Positions 43,618-54,699 of a DNA stretch of 60,332 nucleotides are shown in pieces. The stretch covers positions 281 to 60,612 of the forward strand of contig NZ_VTUY01000018.1 in NCBI RefSeq assembly GCF_008364765.1, written 5' to 3'. Below the pieces are notes generated by a model. The model saw only the letters and a program-made list of their open reading frames with translations, was not told where the DNA came from and searched no databases. The stretch comes from Bacillus sp. CH30_1T. Its GTDB lineage: Bacteria > Bacillota > Bacilli > Bacillales > Bacillaceae_B. Both the position numbers and the translations under genes were made by a program. Numbering within the stretch: position 1 is the first letter of the stretch; every line of letters begins with the position of its first letter.

Positions 43618-44127
43618 TCATTGTTCCCCGCGGCGCCATTTTTCGAAAATTTCAGCAATTTCATCTGATAATTGGATCTTGGAAGCGGGCCTTTTATCAC
43701 TTGAATTCCGTACTTTTCTTTCGATCTTTTTTTCGATGACTTTTACTTCCGTAAGAAGCTCCCTTGCTGATTTACGGAGGGCTCCCTGACCAAAAATCGC
43801 CCATTGCTCCGTGAAATCAGAAGTCGCTACATGAATTTGAGTTTTGATATTACTTAACTCTATGGCTAATTTTTCAATGCGTTCATCCGCTGTTTCATTT
43901 TCTTTCGTGAAAATGACTTCCACCTTATAATTTCTATATTTACGGGCAATCCCCTGAACGTAATAAGCATCAAACACGACAATGACCCGGTAGCCCGTAT
44001 ATCCTTGATATTCTGCCATTAGTTCTACAAGGCGATCTCTTGCTGCGGCCAAATCTTTATGTTTCAACTCATTCAGCTCTGACCAGGCACCGATTATGTT
44101 ATAGCCATCCACTAGGAGAATATCCAT
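43618..44127 (-). CDS. rae1: Rae1 (YacP), ribosome-associated endoribonuclease, NYN/PIN-like
   Basis: 169 aa NYN-domain nuclease. B. subtilis Rae1 enters the ribosomal A site and cleaves certain mRNAs in a translation-dependent way. MDILLVDGYNIIGAWSEL (first catalytic Asp), VIVVFDAYYVQG, and IHVATSDFTEQWAIFGQGA are the recognisable active-site blocks; the C terminus is basic and helical. It starts 6 nt after rlmB. The sigH promoter follows immediately. Confidence 0.94.
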   Translation of the reverse strand: MDILLVDGYNIIGAWSELNELKHKDLAAARDRLVELMAEYQGYTGYRVIVVFDAYYVQGIARKYRNYKVEVIFTKENETADERIEKLAIELSNIKTQIHVATSDFTEQWAIFGQGALRKSARELLTEVKVIEKKIERKVRNSSDKRPASKIQLSDEIAEIFEKWRRGEQ

Positions 44128-44133
44128 CTCTCT

Positions 44134-44877
44134 CTATTCTCCCAACGGGTGGCGTTTACGATAGACCTCATACATTAAAATACTAGCTGCCACCGAAGCG
44201 TTTAATGATGTTACATGACCGATCATTGGCAACTGAACAAGGAAATCACATTTATCCCTGAGTATTCGGCTCATCCCCTTACCTTCGCTTCCGATAATTA
44301 AGCCGATAGGCAGCGTACCATCCAACTGGCGGAAATCCTGCTTTCCTTTCGCATCGGTTCCTGCCACCCATACACCACGTTCTTTCAGTTCATCAACCGC
44401 TCTCGAAAGGTTGGTTACACGTGCAACCGGAATGTGCTCAATGGCGCCCGTGGATGCTTTCGCTACCGTTGACGTAAGCCCTACCGCTCTCCTCTTCGGG
44501 ATGATGATTCCATGGGCACCTGCAGCATCCGCTGTTCTCATGATCGAACCCAGATTATGAGGATCCTCTAATTCATCCAGGATCAGTATGAATGGATCTT
44601 CCCCATTTTTTTCGGCTCTATGAAACAAATCATCGATTTCCGCATACTGATAAGCAGCTACAGAGGCCACGACCCCTTGATGGTTTTCCAGTACCATTTG
44701 TTCAATCTTCTTCTTAGGTACGTATTGAACCATCACATTCGATTCTTTAGCAAGTCCAACAATTTGCTGGATGGAGCCTTTCTGAGAACCTTCTGCAATC
44801 CAAATCTTATTGATATCCCTTCCTGACTTCAATGCTTCTATAACCGGATTTCTTCCTCCGATAAAATCTTTACTCAT
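44134..44877 (-). CDS. rlmB: 23S rRNA 2'-O-methyltransferase, RlmB/TrmH family
   Basis: SPOUT methyltransferase, 247 aa, expected to methylate the ribose of G2251 (E. coli numbering) in 23S rRNA. N-terminal L30e-like substrate-binding domain, then the knotted SPOUT domain: DPHNLGSIMRTADAAGAHGI, IIGSEGKGMSRIL and LNASVAASILMYE. It starts 2 nt after mrnC. Confidence 0.96.
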   Translation of the reverse strand: MSKDFIGGRNPVIEALKSGRDINKIWIAEGSQKGSIQQIVGLAKESNVMVQYVPKKKIEQMVLENHQGVVASVAAYQYAEIDDLFHRAEKNGEDPFILILDELEDPHNLGSIMRTADAAGAHGIIIPKRRAVGLTSTVAKASTGAIEHIPVARVTNLSRAVDELKERGVWVAGTDAKGKQDFRQLDGTLPIGLIIGSEGKGMSRILRDKCDFLVQLPMIGHVTSLNASVAASILMYEVYRKRHPLGE

Positions 44878-44879
44878 TT

Positions 44880-45299
44880 CTACTCCTCCTTTCCTGCCTG
44901 GGCTTGTTCAAATATCATCTTCAACAGTTCCTCTAATCGTTCTGTCCGATTAAGTAAAAACAAATATCCAATAAGCGCCTCAAAAGCAGTGCTGTGTTTA
45001 TACGTTTGTACATCTGTGTTTTTTGGCGTTGTCCCGGATTTTGCATTCCGGCCACGCTTGACAATCGAAATCTCTTCTTCCGTTAAGACGTCCTGATCGA
45101 ATAACGTTTTGAGAATTGCCGCTTGAGCTTTAGCAGACACATACTTCGTCGCCGCTCTGTGCAGCTGATTCGGTTTGATCTTTCCTTTTGTTAATAGGAG
45201 CTGTCTTACATGCGTTTCATATACAGCATCCCCCATATAAGCCAGCGCAAGTGCATTGATTTGTTTCGCATCGATTTGTTCATTTATCTCGTGAAGCAT
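44880..45299 (-). CDS. mrnC: Mini-ribonuclease III
   Basis: RNase III catalytic domain without dsRNA-binding domain, 139 aa; in B. subtilis it trims both ends of 23S precursor with L3 as cofactor. [17 protein letters not shown] carries the catalytic acidic residues, and [20 protein letters not shown] the second set. Its start shares one base with the cysS stop. The conserved cysS-mrnC-rlmB-rae1 order is kept. Confidence 0.96.
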   Translation of the reverse strand: MLHEINEQIDAKQINALALAYMGDAVYETHVRQLLLTKGKIKPNQLHRAATKYVSAKAQAAILKTLFDQDVLTEEEISIVKRGRNAKSGTTPKNTDVQTYKHSTAFEALIGYLFLLNRTERLEELLKMIFEQAQAGKEE

Positions 45300-46699
45300 T
45301 AAGATCCTCTTTTCCAGCGAATGCCTTGAGGAGTATCTTCCAGGATGATATTCATCTCTTTTAACGTGTCACGAATTTCATCTGCTAATTGGAAGTTACG
45401 ATCTTTACGTGCCTGAATGCGTTTTTCGATCAGTTCTTCCACTTCTTCATCCAACAGTTCTGCTTCCTGAAGGCTTAGTCCCAGGACAGAGAAGAAATCT
45501 TCGAATTGGCTCAAGAACGCATCAATGACTTCTGTAGCTGTATTCTTCTCCATCAAATAATAATTGGCTTGCCTGGATAATTCGAATAATACGGAAATTC
45601 CGTTAGCTGTGTTAAAATCATCATCCATCTCAGAGATGAACTGCACTTTCAACCCAGCGATTTTGTCCAGCCATTCCCGGTTGTTATCCGTTAAGTCTGT
45701 ACTTGATTCCTTACGGTGCTCCAAGTTCTCATAAGCAGTCTTAATTCTATCTAAAGCGGACTCTGCATTTTGAAGAAGCTCTAAATTGTAGTTGATAGGG
45801 TGACGGTAATGAACAGATAGCATAAAGAAACGAAGGACTTGTGGATCCTGTTCTTTAATGATGTCATGAACCAATACAAAATTCCCAAGTGATTTAGACA
45901 TTTTCTCATTATCAATATTTATATATCCATTGTGCATCCAGTACTTTGCGAATGGCTTACCTGTAAGTGCTTCTGATTGTGCGATTTCATTCTCGTGATG
46001 AGGGAAGGTTAAATCCTGGCCCCCGGCGTGAATATCGATGGTATCCCCCAAGTAGCGCTTTGCCATGGCAGAGCACTCAATATGCCAGCCGGGACGGCCT
46101 TCACCCCAAGGGCTTTCCCAAGAAATTTCCCCTTCTTTCGCTGCTTTCCATAATACGAAATCAAGAGCATCGTCTTTTTTATCCCCTACGTCTATGCGGG
46201 CACCTGCTTTAAGCTCATCGATCGGCTGATGAGAAAGCTTACCGTAGCCATCAAACTTTCTTGTACGATAATAAACGTCGCCTTGTGATTCGTAAGCAAA
46301 CCCTTTTTCAACAAGAGCAGAGATAAAATCAATGATGGTATCAATATTGTCTGTTACAGTCGGATGAACATCCGCTTTCTTGCATCCAAGTGCTCCGGTA
46401 TCTTCAAAGTACGCCTGGATAAAGCGCTGGGCAACCGTCGGAACATCCACTCCCAGCTCCTTTGCCGCCCGAATCAATTTATCATCCACATCTGTGAAGT
46501 TAGAGACAAATTGAACATCATACCCTCTGTATTCCAAATAGCGTCTCACCGTATCAAAGACAATGGCAGGGCGTGCATTTCCTATATGAATATAGTTATA
46601 AACCGTCGGCCCACACACATACATTTTAACTTTACCCTCTTCCAGGGGTTTGAATTCCTCTTTTTTTCTTGTCAATGTGTTATATAAACGAATCGTCAA
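45299..46699 (-). CDS. cysS: Cysteinyl-tRNA synthetase
   Basis: Class I synthetase, 466 aa. HIGN (38-41) and KMSKSLGN are the ATP-site signatures; zinc ligands include C29 (MYVCGPT) and the [15 protein letters not shown] block. The start codon is TTG with GGAG 9 nt upstream, overlapping the cysE stop by 4 nt (TTGA). Controlled with cysE by the cysteine T-box leader upstream. Confidence 0.98.
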   Translation of the reverse strand: MTIRLYNTLTRKKEEFKPLEEGKVKMYVCGPTVYNYIHIGNARPAIVFDTVRRYLEYRGYDVQFVSNFTDVDDKLIRAAKELGVDVPTVAQRFIQAYFEDTGALGCKKADVHPTVTDNIDTIIDFISALVEKGFAYESQGDVYYRTRKFDGYGKLSHQPIDELKAGARIDVGDKKDDALDFVLWKAAKEGEISWESPWGEGRPGWHIECSAMAKRYLGDTIDIHAGGQDLTFPHHENEIAQSEALTGKPFAKYWMHNGYINIDNEKMSKSLGNFVLVHDIIKEQDPQVLRFFMLSVHYRHPINYNLELLQNAESALDRIKTAYENLEHRKESSTDLTDNNREWLDKIAGLKVQFISEMDDDFNTANGISVLFELSRQANYYLMEKNTATEVIDAFLSQFEDFFSVLGLSLQEAELLDEEVEELIEKRIQARKDRNFQLADEIRDTLKEMNIILEDTPQGIRWKRGS

Positions 46700-47346
46700 T
46701 ATGATCGACTCCTTCCTTCATATTCCCTTAATAATGATTTTACCTCGTTCAATTCCATTTCCAGTTGTTTCATACGATCATTCATCGGATCCGGGAGATC
46801 ACAGTGATTCAGATCCTTCTGTATCTTGATGCCATCCTGAATGACGACCTTCCCGGGAATACCGACGACGGTTGAGTTGGGAGGAACATCTTTTAGCACG
46901 ACCGATCCAGCCCCTACCTTAGAATTTTCCCCAACTACAATCGATCCTAATACTTTCGCTCCCGTGGCGATAAGGGCATTATCCTGAATCGTAGGGTGCC
47001 GCTTCCCTTTTTCTTTGCCTGTTCCACCAAGGGTCACCCCTTGAAAGAGCGTAACATTATCTCCGATTTCACACGTTTCACCAATCACGACTCCCATCCC
47101 ATGATCAATAAAGAATCGGCGGCCGATCTTTGCCCCCGGGTGAATCTCAACACCGGTGAAAAAGCGGCTTACCTGTGAAATAACGCGAGCGATAAAAAAG
47201 AACTTCCTTTTGAAAAAAGCATGGGCAATGCGGTGGGCCCAAATGGCATGAAGACCCGAATACGTAAGGATGACCTCGAGATAATTCCTCGCTGCCGGAT
47301 CCTGATCAAACACTACTTCTATATCTTCCTTAAATGACTTAAACAT
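46696..47346 (-). CDS. cysE: Serine O-acetyltransferase
   Basis: Makes O-acetylserine from serine and acetyl-CoA, the first step of cysteine synthesis. 216 aa: N-terminal helical domain, then left-handed beta-helix hexapeptide repeats ([40 protein letters not shown]). The ATG at 47346 (M-F-K-S-F-K-E-D) has AGAGGGG 6 nt upstream. The ORF runs open to 47490, but that stretch is the T-box terminator. First gene of the cysE-cysS operon. Confidence 0.97.
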   Translation of the reverse strand: MFKSFKEDIEVVFDQDPAARNYLEVILTYSGLHAIWAHRIAHAFFKRKFFFIARVISQVSRFFTGVEIHPGAKIGRRFFIDHGMGVVIGETCEIGDNVTLFQGVTLGGTGKEKGKRHPTIQDNALIATGAKVLGSIVVGENSKVGAGSVVLKDVPPNSTVVGIPGKVVIQDGIKIQKDLNHCDLPDPMNDRMKQLEMELNEVKSLLREYEGRSRSY

Positions 47347-47399
47347 TCGGATCCCCTCTCTTCGAAAAAATAAAAGCGCTGGCGGGTTGGTCAGAAAAT

Positions 47400-47658
47400 A
47401 AAAAAACGCCCCTGTCAATAAAATGACAGAGACGCTTAGGTAGCGCGGTTCCACTCTGATTGAAAAGAAAAACAACCTTCTCCAACTCAAATCCTGTTAA
47501 CGGTAGGAAACCGCCTTTACCTACTATATTTCAGTAACGGGCTCAGAGGTGCATTTCAGAATCGGAGGGGCTTAAACCACTTTCAGCCGGTGATGGTTCT
47601 CTCTATTAAGCATCCTTTTCTTACTTCTCCTCATCAACGCGATATCATTTATTGTGAT
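47400..47658 (-). promoter_or_regulatory. T-box leader (tRNA-Cys responsive) of cysE-cysS
   Basis: The minus-strand leader contains the T-box core GAGTGGAACCGCG (47444-47456), a Stem I with specifier TGC (Cys) at 47551-47553 in the context GAAATGCACC, and a terminator (47400-47434) with stem CGTCTCTGTCA/TGACAGGGGCG and seven T. Uncharged tRNA-Cys should stabilise the antiterminator and allow cysE, cysS and following genes to be expressed. Confidence 0.93.
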
Positions 47659-47664
47659 ACTCTT

Positions 47665-47693
47665 ACTATATTACATAACATCCAAAATGTTAA
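47665..47693 (-). promoter_or_regulatory. Sigma-A promoter of the cysE T-box operon
   Basis: -35 TTAACA (47688-47693), 17-nt spacer and -10 TATAGT (47665-47670) on the minus strand. The -35 overlaps the gltX stop codon. Confidence 0.75.
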
Positions 47694-49147
47694 CCTAAAA
47701 GAATTTGCAGACGATGTTTAACGGTATCTTTCCCTAAAAGCTCAATCGCATTCGGCAATTCAGGACCGTGAGTCTGACCTGTTACGGCTACACGAATCGG
47801 CATAAACAGCTTTTTCCCTTTATGACCAGTCGACTTTTGCACCGCCTTGATAGACGATTTAATTTCTGCCGCTTCATAATTTTCAAGAGCTTCGATTTCA
47901 TTCAAGAAGGCTTGAAGAACTTCAGGAACCTGCTCTTCTTCCAAGACCGCTTTGGCATCCTCATCATATTCAAGATCTACCTTGAAGAACATTTCAGACA
48001 GCTCTACGATTTCAGCACCGAAGCTCATTTGTTCCTGGTATAAAGAGATGACACGACTCGCCCATTCACGCTGCTCGTCTGACATATTCTCATCCAGTTT
48101 ACCCGCACTGATTAAGTGGGGAAGGGATAGCTCCACAACTTGACTTAAGTCAAGATTCTTCATGTACTGATTGTTCATCCATGTAAGCTTCTGATTATCA
48201 AACAGAGCAGAAGAAGTTGATAGACGCTCAGGGTCAAAGATTTCTATAAACTCATCTTTAGAAAATAGCTCTTCTTCTCCTTTTGGAGACCAGCCTAGTA
48301 ACGCAATAAAGTTGAATAAAGCTTCCGGTAAATAACCTAATGCTTCGTATTGCTCGATGAACTGAATGATACTTTCATCACGCTTACTTAGCTTTTTACG
48401 GCTTTCATTAACGATTAATGTCATATGTCCATAGACGGGGGCTTCCCATCCAAGAGCTTCAAAAACCATTAATTGTTTTGGCGTATTGGAAATATGATCT
48501 TCCCCACGTAGAACGTGTGAAATTTTCATTAGATAATCATCTACTGCAACGGCAAAGTTATACGTTGGCGTTCCGTCTTTTTTTGCAATGACAAAATCAC
48601 CGATCCCGTCTGACTCGAAGGCTACATCTTCTTTCACGATATCATTGAAAGAATAGACCTTTCCTGCAGGAACACGGAAACGAATGCTCGGTTGACGGCC
48701 CTCTGCTGCTAATCGTTCTTGCTCTTCTTTCGTCAGGTTGCGACATTTCCCGGAGTAGCGGGGCATTTGACCTGATGCTGATTGCGCTTCTCGTTCAGCT
48801 TCAAGCTCTTCTTCCGTACAGTAGCACTTATACGCTTGTCCTGTTTCCAGCAGCTCGTTTAGATACTGCTCATAAATATGGTTACGCTCTGATTGGCGAT
48901 AAGGGCCATAGTCACCAGGCTTATCTACGCTTTCGTCCCAATCGATTCCAAGCCATTGAAGATATTTAAGCTGACTTTCTTCTCCGCCTTCAATATTACG
49001 TTTCTTATCCGTGTCTTCAATACGGATGATGAACTTTCCACCTACACTTCGAGCGTATAGATAGTTAAATAAAGCGGTTCTTGCATTACCAATATGTAAA
49101 TGACCCGTTGGACTTGGAGCATAACGGACGCGTACTTCTTTTGTCAT
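47690..49147 (-). CDS. gltX: Glutamyl-tRNA synthetase (non-discriminating type expected)
   Basis: Class I synthetase, 485 aa. HIGN (18-21, in [12 protein letters not shown]) and KLSKRD (KMSKS variant) frame the active site. A zinc-type [12 protein letters not shown] segment lies mid-protein. Bacillaceae use GluRS to charge both tRNA-Glu and tRNA-Gln, with GatCAB amidation following; that is family knowledge. It lies 87 nt after ispF. Confidence 0.98.
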   Translation of the reverse strand: MTKEVRVRYAPSPTGHLHIGNARTALFNYLYARSVGGKFIIRIEDTDKKRNIEGGEESQLKYLQWLGIDWDESVDKPGDYGPYRQSERNHIYEQYLNELLETGQAYKCYCTEEELEAEREAQSASGQMPRYSGKCRNLTKEEQERLAAEGRQPSIRFRVPAGKVYSFNDIVKEDVAFESDGIGDFVIAKKDGTPTYNFAVAVDDYLMKISHVLRGEDHISNTPKQLMVFEALGWEAPVYGHMTLIVNESRKKLSKRDESIIQFIEQYEALGYLPEALFNFIALLGWSPKGEEELFSKDEFIEIFDPERLSTSSALFDNQKLTWMNNQYMKNLDLSQVVELSLPHLISAGKLDENMSDEQREWASRVISLYQEQMSFGAEIVELSEMFFKVDLEYDEDAKAVLEEEQVPEVLQAFLNEIEALENYEAAEIKSSIKAVQKSTGHKGKKLFMPIRVAVTGQTHGPELPNAIELLGKDTVKHRLQILLG

Positions 49148-49234
49148 TTGGTTTCCTCCTCTTTGTATTCCTGCATTAAAGTCTCTGACCTATTTTAACA
49201 CCGTTATGAAAGGGAATAAAGCAAATTTGTCCCC

Positions 49235-50420
<1,186 letters not shown>

Positions 50421-50481
50421 TTAACACTCGAGTAATACTATTTATTATACCTTACCCAAATAGAGTCAGGGCAATGATTAC

Positions 50482-51573
50482 TTATAAAGCTTTTTCTAAT
50501 TGTTTGGGCTTGGCAAAGATCATCCGGCCTGCAGAGGTTTGAAGAACAGATGTTACAAGTACATCGATGTACTTGCCGATATAATTGCGTCCTTCTTCTA
50601 CAACGATCATCGTTCCATCATCGAGATAGGCGATCCCTTGGTTATGTTCTTTCCCGTCTTTGATTACCTGAACCTTCAATTCTTCTCCAGGTAATACAAC
50701 AGGCTTAACGGCGTTAGCTAAATCATTGATATTCAATACTTGTACACCTTGAAGATCGCATACTTTGTTCAAGTTGAAATCATTCGTGACAACGATCCCA
50801 TTCGTAAGCTTCGCTAATTTCACCAGCTTCGAATCAACTTCCTGAATTTCATCAAAGTCACCTTCATAAATCTGAACCTCTACAGGTAGCTCCTTTTGAA
50901 TTCGATTCAGGATATCAAGCCCGCGTCGTCCTCGGTTTCGTTTTAACACGTCTGAAGAATCCGCAATATGCTGAAGCTCTTCCAGCACGAACTGTGGAAT
51001 CACAACAATTCCTTCTAAGAATCCAGTTTGGCAGATATCTGCGATACGTCCATCGATAATCACACTCGTATCCAGTATCTTCAGGGTTTTCACACCAACC
51101 TCATCAGAATCTTCGTCAGTCCCTTTTTTCTTACCCCTATTTGAGGTACCAAACAAACCGACCAGCTCATCCCTTTTCTTAAAGCCAACTTGAAATCCTA
51201 AATATCCAAGAAGCAACGTTAATAGAATCGGAACCACTGTGTTGACAATCGGAATCTCCATTTGATTGAAAGGGATCCCAAACAGATACGCAACAAAAAG
51301 ACCGATAATAAGTCCTAAACTGCCAAATAACAGATCCGTTACTGGAGCTTTTACTAAACTATCTTCAAACCACTTGACGAAATTGACGACATACTCGACT
51401 GCCCAAAACGTAAGAATATAAAAGATTATGGCACCAAATATAGCAGTCATATAAGGGTTATTTATTAAAGGAATGTCTGATAAATTTATGACGGTAAATA
51501 ATTCGGGAAGAAGAAAAATCCCTAGTGTTCCCCCGACGATAAGGAAGCACGCTTGAACGATTCTTTTTAACAT
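50482..51573 (-). CDS. yacL: YacL, PIN/TRAM-domain membrane protein
   Basis: 363 aa. Four hydrophobic segments (about 5-25, 38-60, 78-100, 108-128) are followed by a PIN nuclease-like domain ([31 protein letters not shown]) and a C-terminal TRAM domain ([20 protein letters not shown]...[19 protein letters not shown]). The role is unknown; acidic PIN residues suggest an RNA nuclease at the membrane. Expression is linked in Bacillus with disA and ispDF neighbours. Confidence 0.94.
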   Translation of the reverse strand: MLKRIVQACFLIVGGTLGIFLLPELFTVINLSDIPLINNPYMTAIFGAIIFYILTFWAVEYVVNFVKWFEDSLVKAPVTDLLFGSLGLIIGLFVAYLFGIPFNQMEIPIVNTVVPILLTLLLGYLGFQVGFKKRDELVGLFGTSNRGKKKGTDEDSDEVGVKTLKILDTSVIIDGRIADICQTGFLEGIVVIPQFVLEELQHIADSSDVLKRNRGRRGLDILNRIQKELPVEVQIYEGDFDEIQEVDSKLVKLAKLTNGIVVTNDFNLNKVCDLQGVQVLNINDLANAVKPVVLPGEELKVQVIKDGKEHNQGIAYLDDGTMIVVEEGRNYIGKYIDVLVTSVLQTSAGRMIFAKPKQLEKAL

Positions 51574-51706
51574 TCCCTCACCTCCTCCTATTCATTATAA
51601 ACAATTTACTATTTTTGAAACGTCTTAGCCCTTGAAAATTTCAAATTTAATAAAATGGAAACCATTTTGATATACTTATCCCATCTTAACTAGCTTCCTT
51701 AAGTGA

Positions 51707-51759
51707 AGGCTAACATGTCTTATAGAGACTGTCAATTTTTTGAAAATGCTTCAATTATA
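51707..51759 (-). promoter_or_regulatory. Candidate tandem promoters of yacL
   Basis: In the 215-bp disA-yacL gap the minus strand has an extended -10 TGGTATAAT (51754-51762) and, downstream of it, TTGACA (51730-51735) with a 17-nt spacer and TGTTAGCCT (-10 TAGCCT at 51707-51712). Either could drive yacL. A hairpin AAAATGG/CCATTTT follows in the leader at 51652-51668. Confidence 0.45.
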
Positions 51760-51788
51760 CCATATATGGCACATACAGGACCACATAC

Positions 51789-52862
51789 CTATAACTGTCG
51801 ATCAGCAAACGTTTGTTCTTTGATCAGTTTTAATCCCTCTTTGATTTTCCGTGCCCTGACCTCTCCGATTCCTTCCACGTCATCCAAATCATCCACTGAA
51901 GCACTCACTACATGAGGGAGGGTTTCGAACCTTGTTATTAGATTTTCTATGATCACAATCGGTAACCGGGGAATTTTATTCAACACGCGATATCCTCTTG
52001 GGTAGATGGCATCATCGTGATGAACATACCCATGATAGCCTAATAGTTTTAATAGGACGTTATCCTCTAATACCTCTGAATGAACAAGCTCCTGAAATTT
52101 ATAGAGGAGTTCGAACGGCTTTATATTTCTTTCCTGGGAATAATCCCTTATAATGAGCATCGCCTCATCTTCAATATCCGCCAATAGCTCATTCATCTGA
52201 AGGCGGATCAACCTGCCTTCAACACCCAACTCGCTTAAATAGGTCAATAACTCGTTTTTTATCCTTAAAACCATCTCGAATCGATGAAGTACTTGCAGCA
52301 AGTCGCTTTGTGTCACAAGCTCCTCAAACTCCAGCACTGATAAATTAGAAATGCTCTGATCCAAAACCACCTTATACTTCTCCAATGTTTGAATCGCCTG
52401 GTTGGCCTTCGTCAAGATGACAGAGATGTCCTTTAATGCATATCGAAAGTTACCTTGATACAGGGTGATGACGTTCCTCCGTTGAGAGATGGCGATAACA
52501 AGGGCATTGGTCTGTCTTGCAACCCGCTCAGCCGTACGGTGTCTCATTCCAGTTTCAGTGGAAGGAACGTACACATCGGGAGCCAGCTGTGCATTGGCCA
52601 AAATAATCTTCGTACCCGCTTCATTCAGGATGATGGCCCCATCCATCTTGGCCAGCTCATATAGATAGCTAGGAGAAAAAGCGCAATTGATATGAAATCC
52701 GCCGTCCAGTACAGACTTCACCTTATCATTGTAGCCAACAACAATGAGTCCCCCTGTATTGGCTCTCAGCACATTATCAATGCCATCCCTGATCGGGGCA
52801 CCAGGAGCAACGAATTGTAAAATATCCGACATGGACTTCTCTCTTGCCTTCTTATCTTCCAT
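51789..52862 (-). CDS. disA: DisA, DNA-integrity scanning diadenylate cyclase
   Basis: Makes c-di-AMP from two ATP and scans the chromosome for branched DNA before sporulation. 357 aa. DAC domain with the catalytic DGA (74-76) and RHRT (107-110) motifs, a central helical spine, and the C-terminal helix-hairpin-helix [20 protein letters not shown]. Starts 3 nt after radA with GGAGG 7 nt upstream. The RadA-DisA pairing is functional: RadA inhibits DisA in B. subtilis. Confidence 0.98.
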   Translation of the reverse strand: MEDKKAREKSMSDILQFVAPGAPIRDGIDNVLRANTGGLIVVGYNDKVKSVLDGGFHINCAFSPSYLYELAKMDGAIILNEAGTKIILANAQLAPDVYVPSTETGMRHRTAERVARQTNALVIAISQRRNVITLYQGNFRYALKDISVILTKANQAIQTLEKYKVVLDQSISNLSVLEFEELVTQSDLLQVLHRFEMVLRIKNELLTYLSELGVEGRLIRLQMNELLADIEDEAMLIIRDYSQERNIKPFELLYKFQELVHSEVLEDNVLLKLLGYHGYVHHDDAIYPRGYRVLNKIPRLPIVIIENLITRFETLPHVVSASVDDLDDVEGIGEVRARKIKEGLKLIKEQTFADRQL

Positions 52863-52865
52863 TTC

Positions 52866-54242
52866 CTATCCTCCTAAAATAATAGCCAGCGCTTCGTTTA
52901 TATTTGATACTCCTGTGACCTCTATATCAGAAGGCGGCTGCCACCCACTTATGTTATTTTGGGGAATAATCACACGTTTAAAGCCTAGTTTAGCTGCTTC
53001 CTGAACACGTTGCTCAATCCTCGAAACCCTTCTTATTTCACCTGTCAAACCGACTTCTCCAATGATACAATCGTGGGCACTTGACGCTTTATCACGAAAA
53101 CTCGACGCAATACTCGCTGCTACGGCCAAATCAATCGCCGGTTCATCCAGTTTAACTCCACCTGCCACTTTCAGATAGGCATCCTGCTGCTGCAATAGCA
53201 TTCCTGCCCGTTTCTCCAATACGGCCATAATGAGTGAAACACGACTATGATCAATCCCTGTTGCCATCCGTCGCGGGTTATTGAAGCTGGTCGGAGTGAC
53301 AAGGGCTTGTATCTCCACTAGAACAGGTCTTGTACCTTCCATGGAAGCAACGACCGTTGAGCCTGCCGCGCCTTGGGAGCGCTCCTCCAGGAATATCTCA
53401 GAAGGATTTGCGACTTCCTCCAAGCCAAGCTCCTTCATTTCAAAAATCCCCATCTCGTTCGTCGACCCAAAGCGATTCTTTACGGCCCTTAAAATACGAT
53501 ACGAATGATGACGCTCCCCTTCAAAATAAAGCACGGTATCAACCATATGCTCCAATAAACGAGGCCCTGCAATTGATCCTTCTTTTGTAACATGCCCTAC
53601 AATAAAGATGGCGATGCCTTTTGTTTTCCCTATTCTCATTAATTCCGCTGTACATTCCCTTACCTGAGAAACACTGCCTGGAGCAGACGTCACTTCAGGG
53701 TGAAAAATCGTTTGAATCGAGTCGATGATGACAAAATCAGGTGAAATCTGTTCAATCGTCTGATGAATCAACTCAAGATTTGTTTCTGCATATATATATA
53801 GATCATCGGATTTCACATGTAATCGATCTGCCCGAAGTTTTGTTTGCTTGATGGATTCTTCTCCGGATATATATAAAACCTTCTGCTTTTGATCAGCCAG
53901 CTGGGCAGAAACCTGGAGCAATAAAGTAGATTTACCGATTCCCGGATCTCCACCGATCAACACAAGTGATCCCGGAACGACTCCTCCACCCAACACCCGA
54001 TTCAGCTCTTTTGACTCGGTCAATACTCTTGGTTCTTGCTTTGTTTCGATTGAGATAAGCTTCTCTGCTTTAGTTGGCCCGCTATTTTCAGAATGCATAA
54101 ACGACCCACGAGGCTTCTTTCCAGTCATCTCAACCTCTTCCACCATCGTGTTCCACTCGTTACATCCTGGACATTTCCCCATCCATTTAGCAGACTCATA
54201 TCCACATGATGAACATACAAACTTTGTCTTTTTCTTTGCCAA
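52866..54242 (-). CDS. radA: RadA (Sms), DNA repair ATPase
   Basis: RecA-like branch-migration helicase, 458 aa. Zinc finger C10-x2-C13...C24-x2-C27, Walker [10 protein letters not shown] (98-106), KNRFG motif (AVKNRFGST) and C-terminal Lon-like domain ([20 protein letters not shown]). The start codon is TTG with AGGAG 9 nt upstream. It is separated from clpC by about 460 bp containing a terminator and repeat array, and may have its own sigma-B-like promoter. Confidence 0.97.
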   Translation of the reverse strand: MAKKKTKFVCSSCGYESAKWMGKCPGCNEWNTMVEEVEMTGKKPRGSFMHSENSGPTKAEKLISIETKQEPRVLTESKELNRVLGGGVVPGSLVLIGGDPGIGKSTLLLQVSAQLADQKQKVLYISGEESIKQTKLRADRLHVKSDDLYIYAETNLELIHQTIEQISPDFVIIDSIQTIFHPEVTSAPGSVSQVRECTAELMRIGKTKGIAIFIVGHVTKEGSIAGPRLLEHMVDTVLYFEGERHHSYRILRAVKNRFGSTNEMGIFEMKELGLEEVANPSEIFLEERSQGAAGSTVVASMEGTRPVLVEIQALVTPTSFNNPRRMATGIDHSRVSLIMAVLEKRAGMLLQQQDAYLKVAGGVKLDEPAIDLAVAASIASSFRDKASSAHDCIIGEVGLTGEIRRVSRIEQRVQEAAKLGFKRVIIPQNNISGWQPPSDIEVTGVSNINEALAIILGG

Positions 54243-54292
54243 TCTATTCTTCTCCTCTTTTACTCTATTTGTACTCTAACCATTCCATATAA

Positions 54293-54316
54293 ATACCCTT
54301 TTGGAATGATTGTAAC
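54293..54316 (-). promoter_or_regulatory. Possible sigma-B-type promoter of radA-disA
   Basis: On the minus strand GTTACA (54311-54316), 12-nt spacer and a perfect GGGTAT (54293-54298) resemble the general-stress consensus GTTTAA/GGGTAT. It lies about 50 nt before the radA start, just past the repeat array. The -35 matches only the core GTT. Confidence 0.4.
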
Positions 54317-54337
54317 GGTTTTATGTAATGGTTACAA

Positions 54338-54622
54338 GAAAAGCGCAGGTGGCTTGATCAGGCCAGACAAGCATAAGGCAGCTCGCTGAAAAGGCGGTCT
54401 TTGCCTTTTTGGCGAGCTTGACTTATGACCTCGAGGGACTAGCCACCGGAGCTAGACAATCAGAAAATCGCAGGTGGCTTGTTCAGAGGCGACAAGCATA
54501 AGACGAGTAAACCGGAAAGGCGCTTTTTGCCTTTTTGGTTAACTTGGCTTATGACCTCGAGCCTCTAGCCAGCGGAGCTAGACAATCAGAAAAGCGCAGC
54601 CGGCTTGCTCAGGCCCGACAAG
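54338..54622. repeat. Tandem palindromic repeat array, two full units plus a partial third
   Basis: Units of 125 and 126 bp begin at 54338 and 54463 with GAAAA(G/T)CGCAGGTGGCTTG; a third starts at 54589 and breaks off near 54622. Each full unit contains GACAAGCATAAG...CTTATGACCTCGAG around a nested hairpin with AAAGGC/GCCTTT at its core, and ends in GGAGCTAGACAATCA. The middle arms differ between units. Similar sequences are common intergenic repeats in Bacillaceae, from general recollection. No ORF or mobility gene is present; 54243-54699 holds no gene. Confidence 0.85.
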
Positions 54623-54647
54623 TTGCCCAGGAAAAGCTCTATTATTA

Positions 54648-54689
54648 TAAAAGAGGTACACGAAAAAAAAATACGTGTACCTCTTTTAT
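54648..54689 (-). terminator. Terminator after clpC
   Basis: TAAAAGAGGTACACG pairs perfectly with CGTGTACCTCTTTTA (15 bp) around a T-rich loop; the minus-strand tail is TTTTATAATAAT. It lies about 10 nt after the clpC stop and would separate radA-disA from the heat-shock genes. Confidence 0.85.
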
Positions 54690-54699
54690 ACCTCTTGTA

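Noticed and set aside
47347..47490. 48-codon N-terminal extension of CysE
   Set aside because: The segment is the T-box antiterminator/terminator; the family starts at the ATG at 47346.
51652..51668. AAAATGG/CCATTTT hairpin as the disA terminator
   Set aside because: It lies about 120 nt past the disA stop and downstream of both candidate yacL promoters; the stem is AT-rich and the T-run is interrupted. Left as a leader hairpin.
54338..54622. CRISPR array
   Set aside because: Repeat units are ~125 bp, directly abutting and palindromic inside, with no short repeat/spacer alternation and no cas genes.
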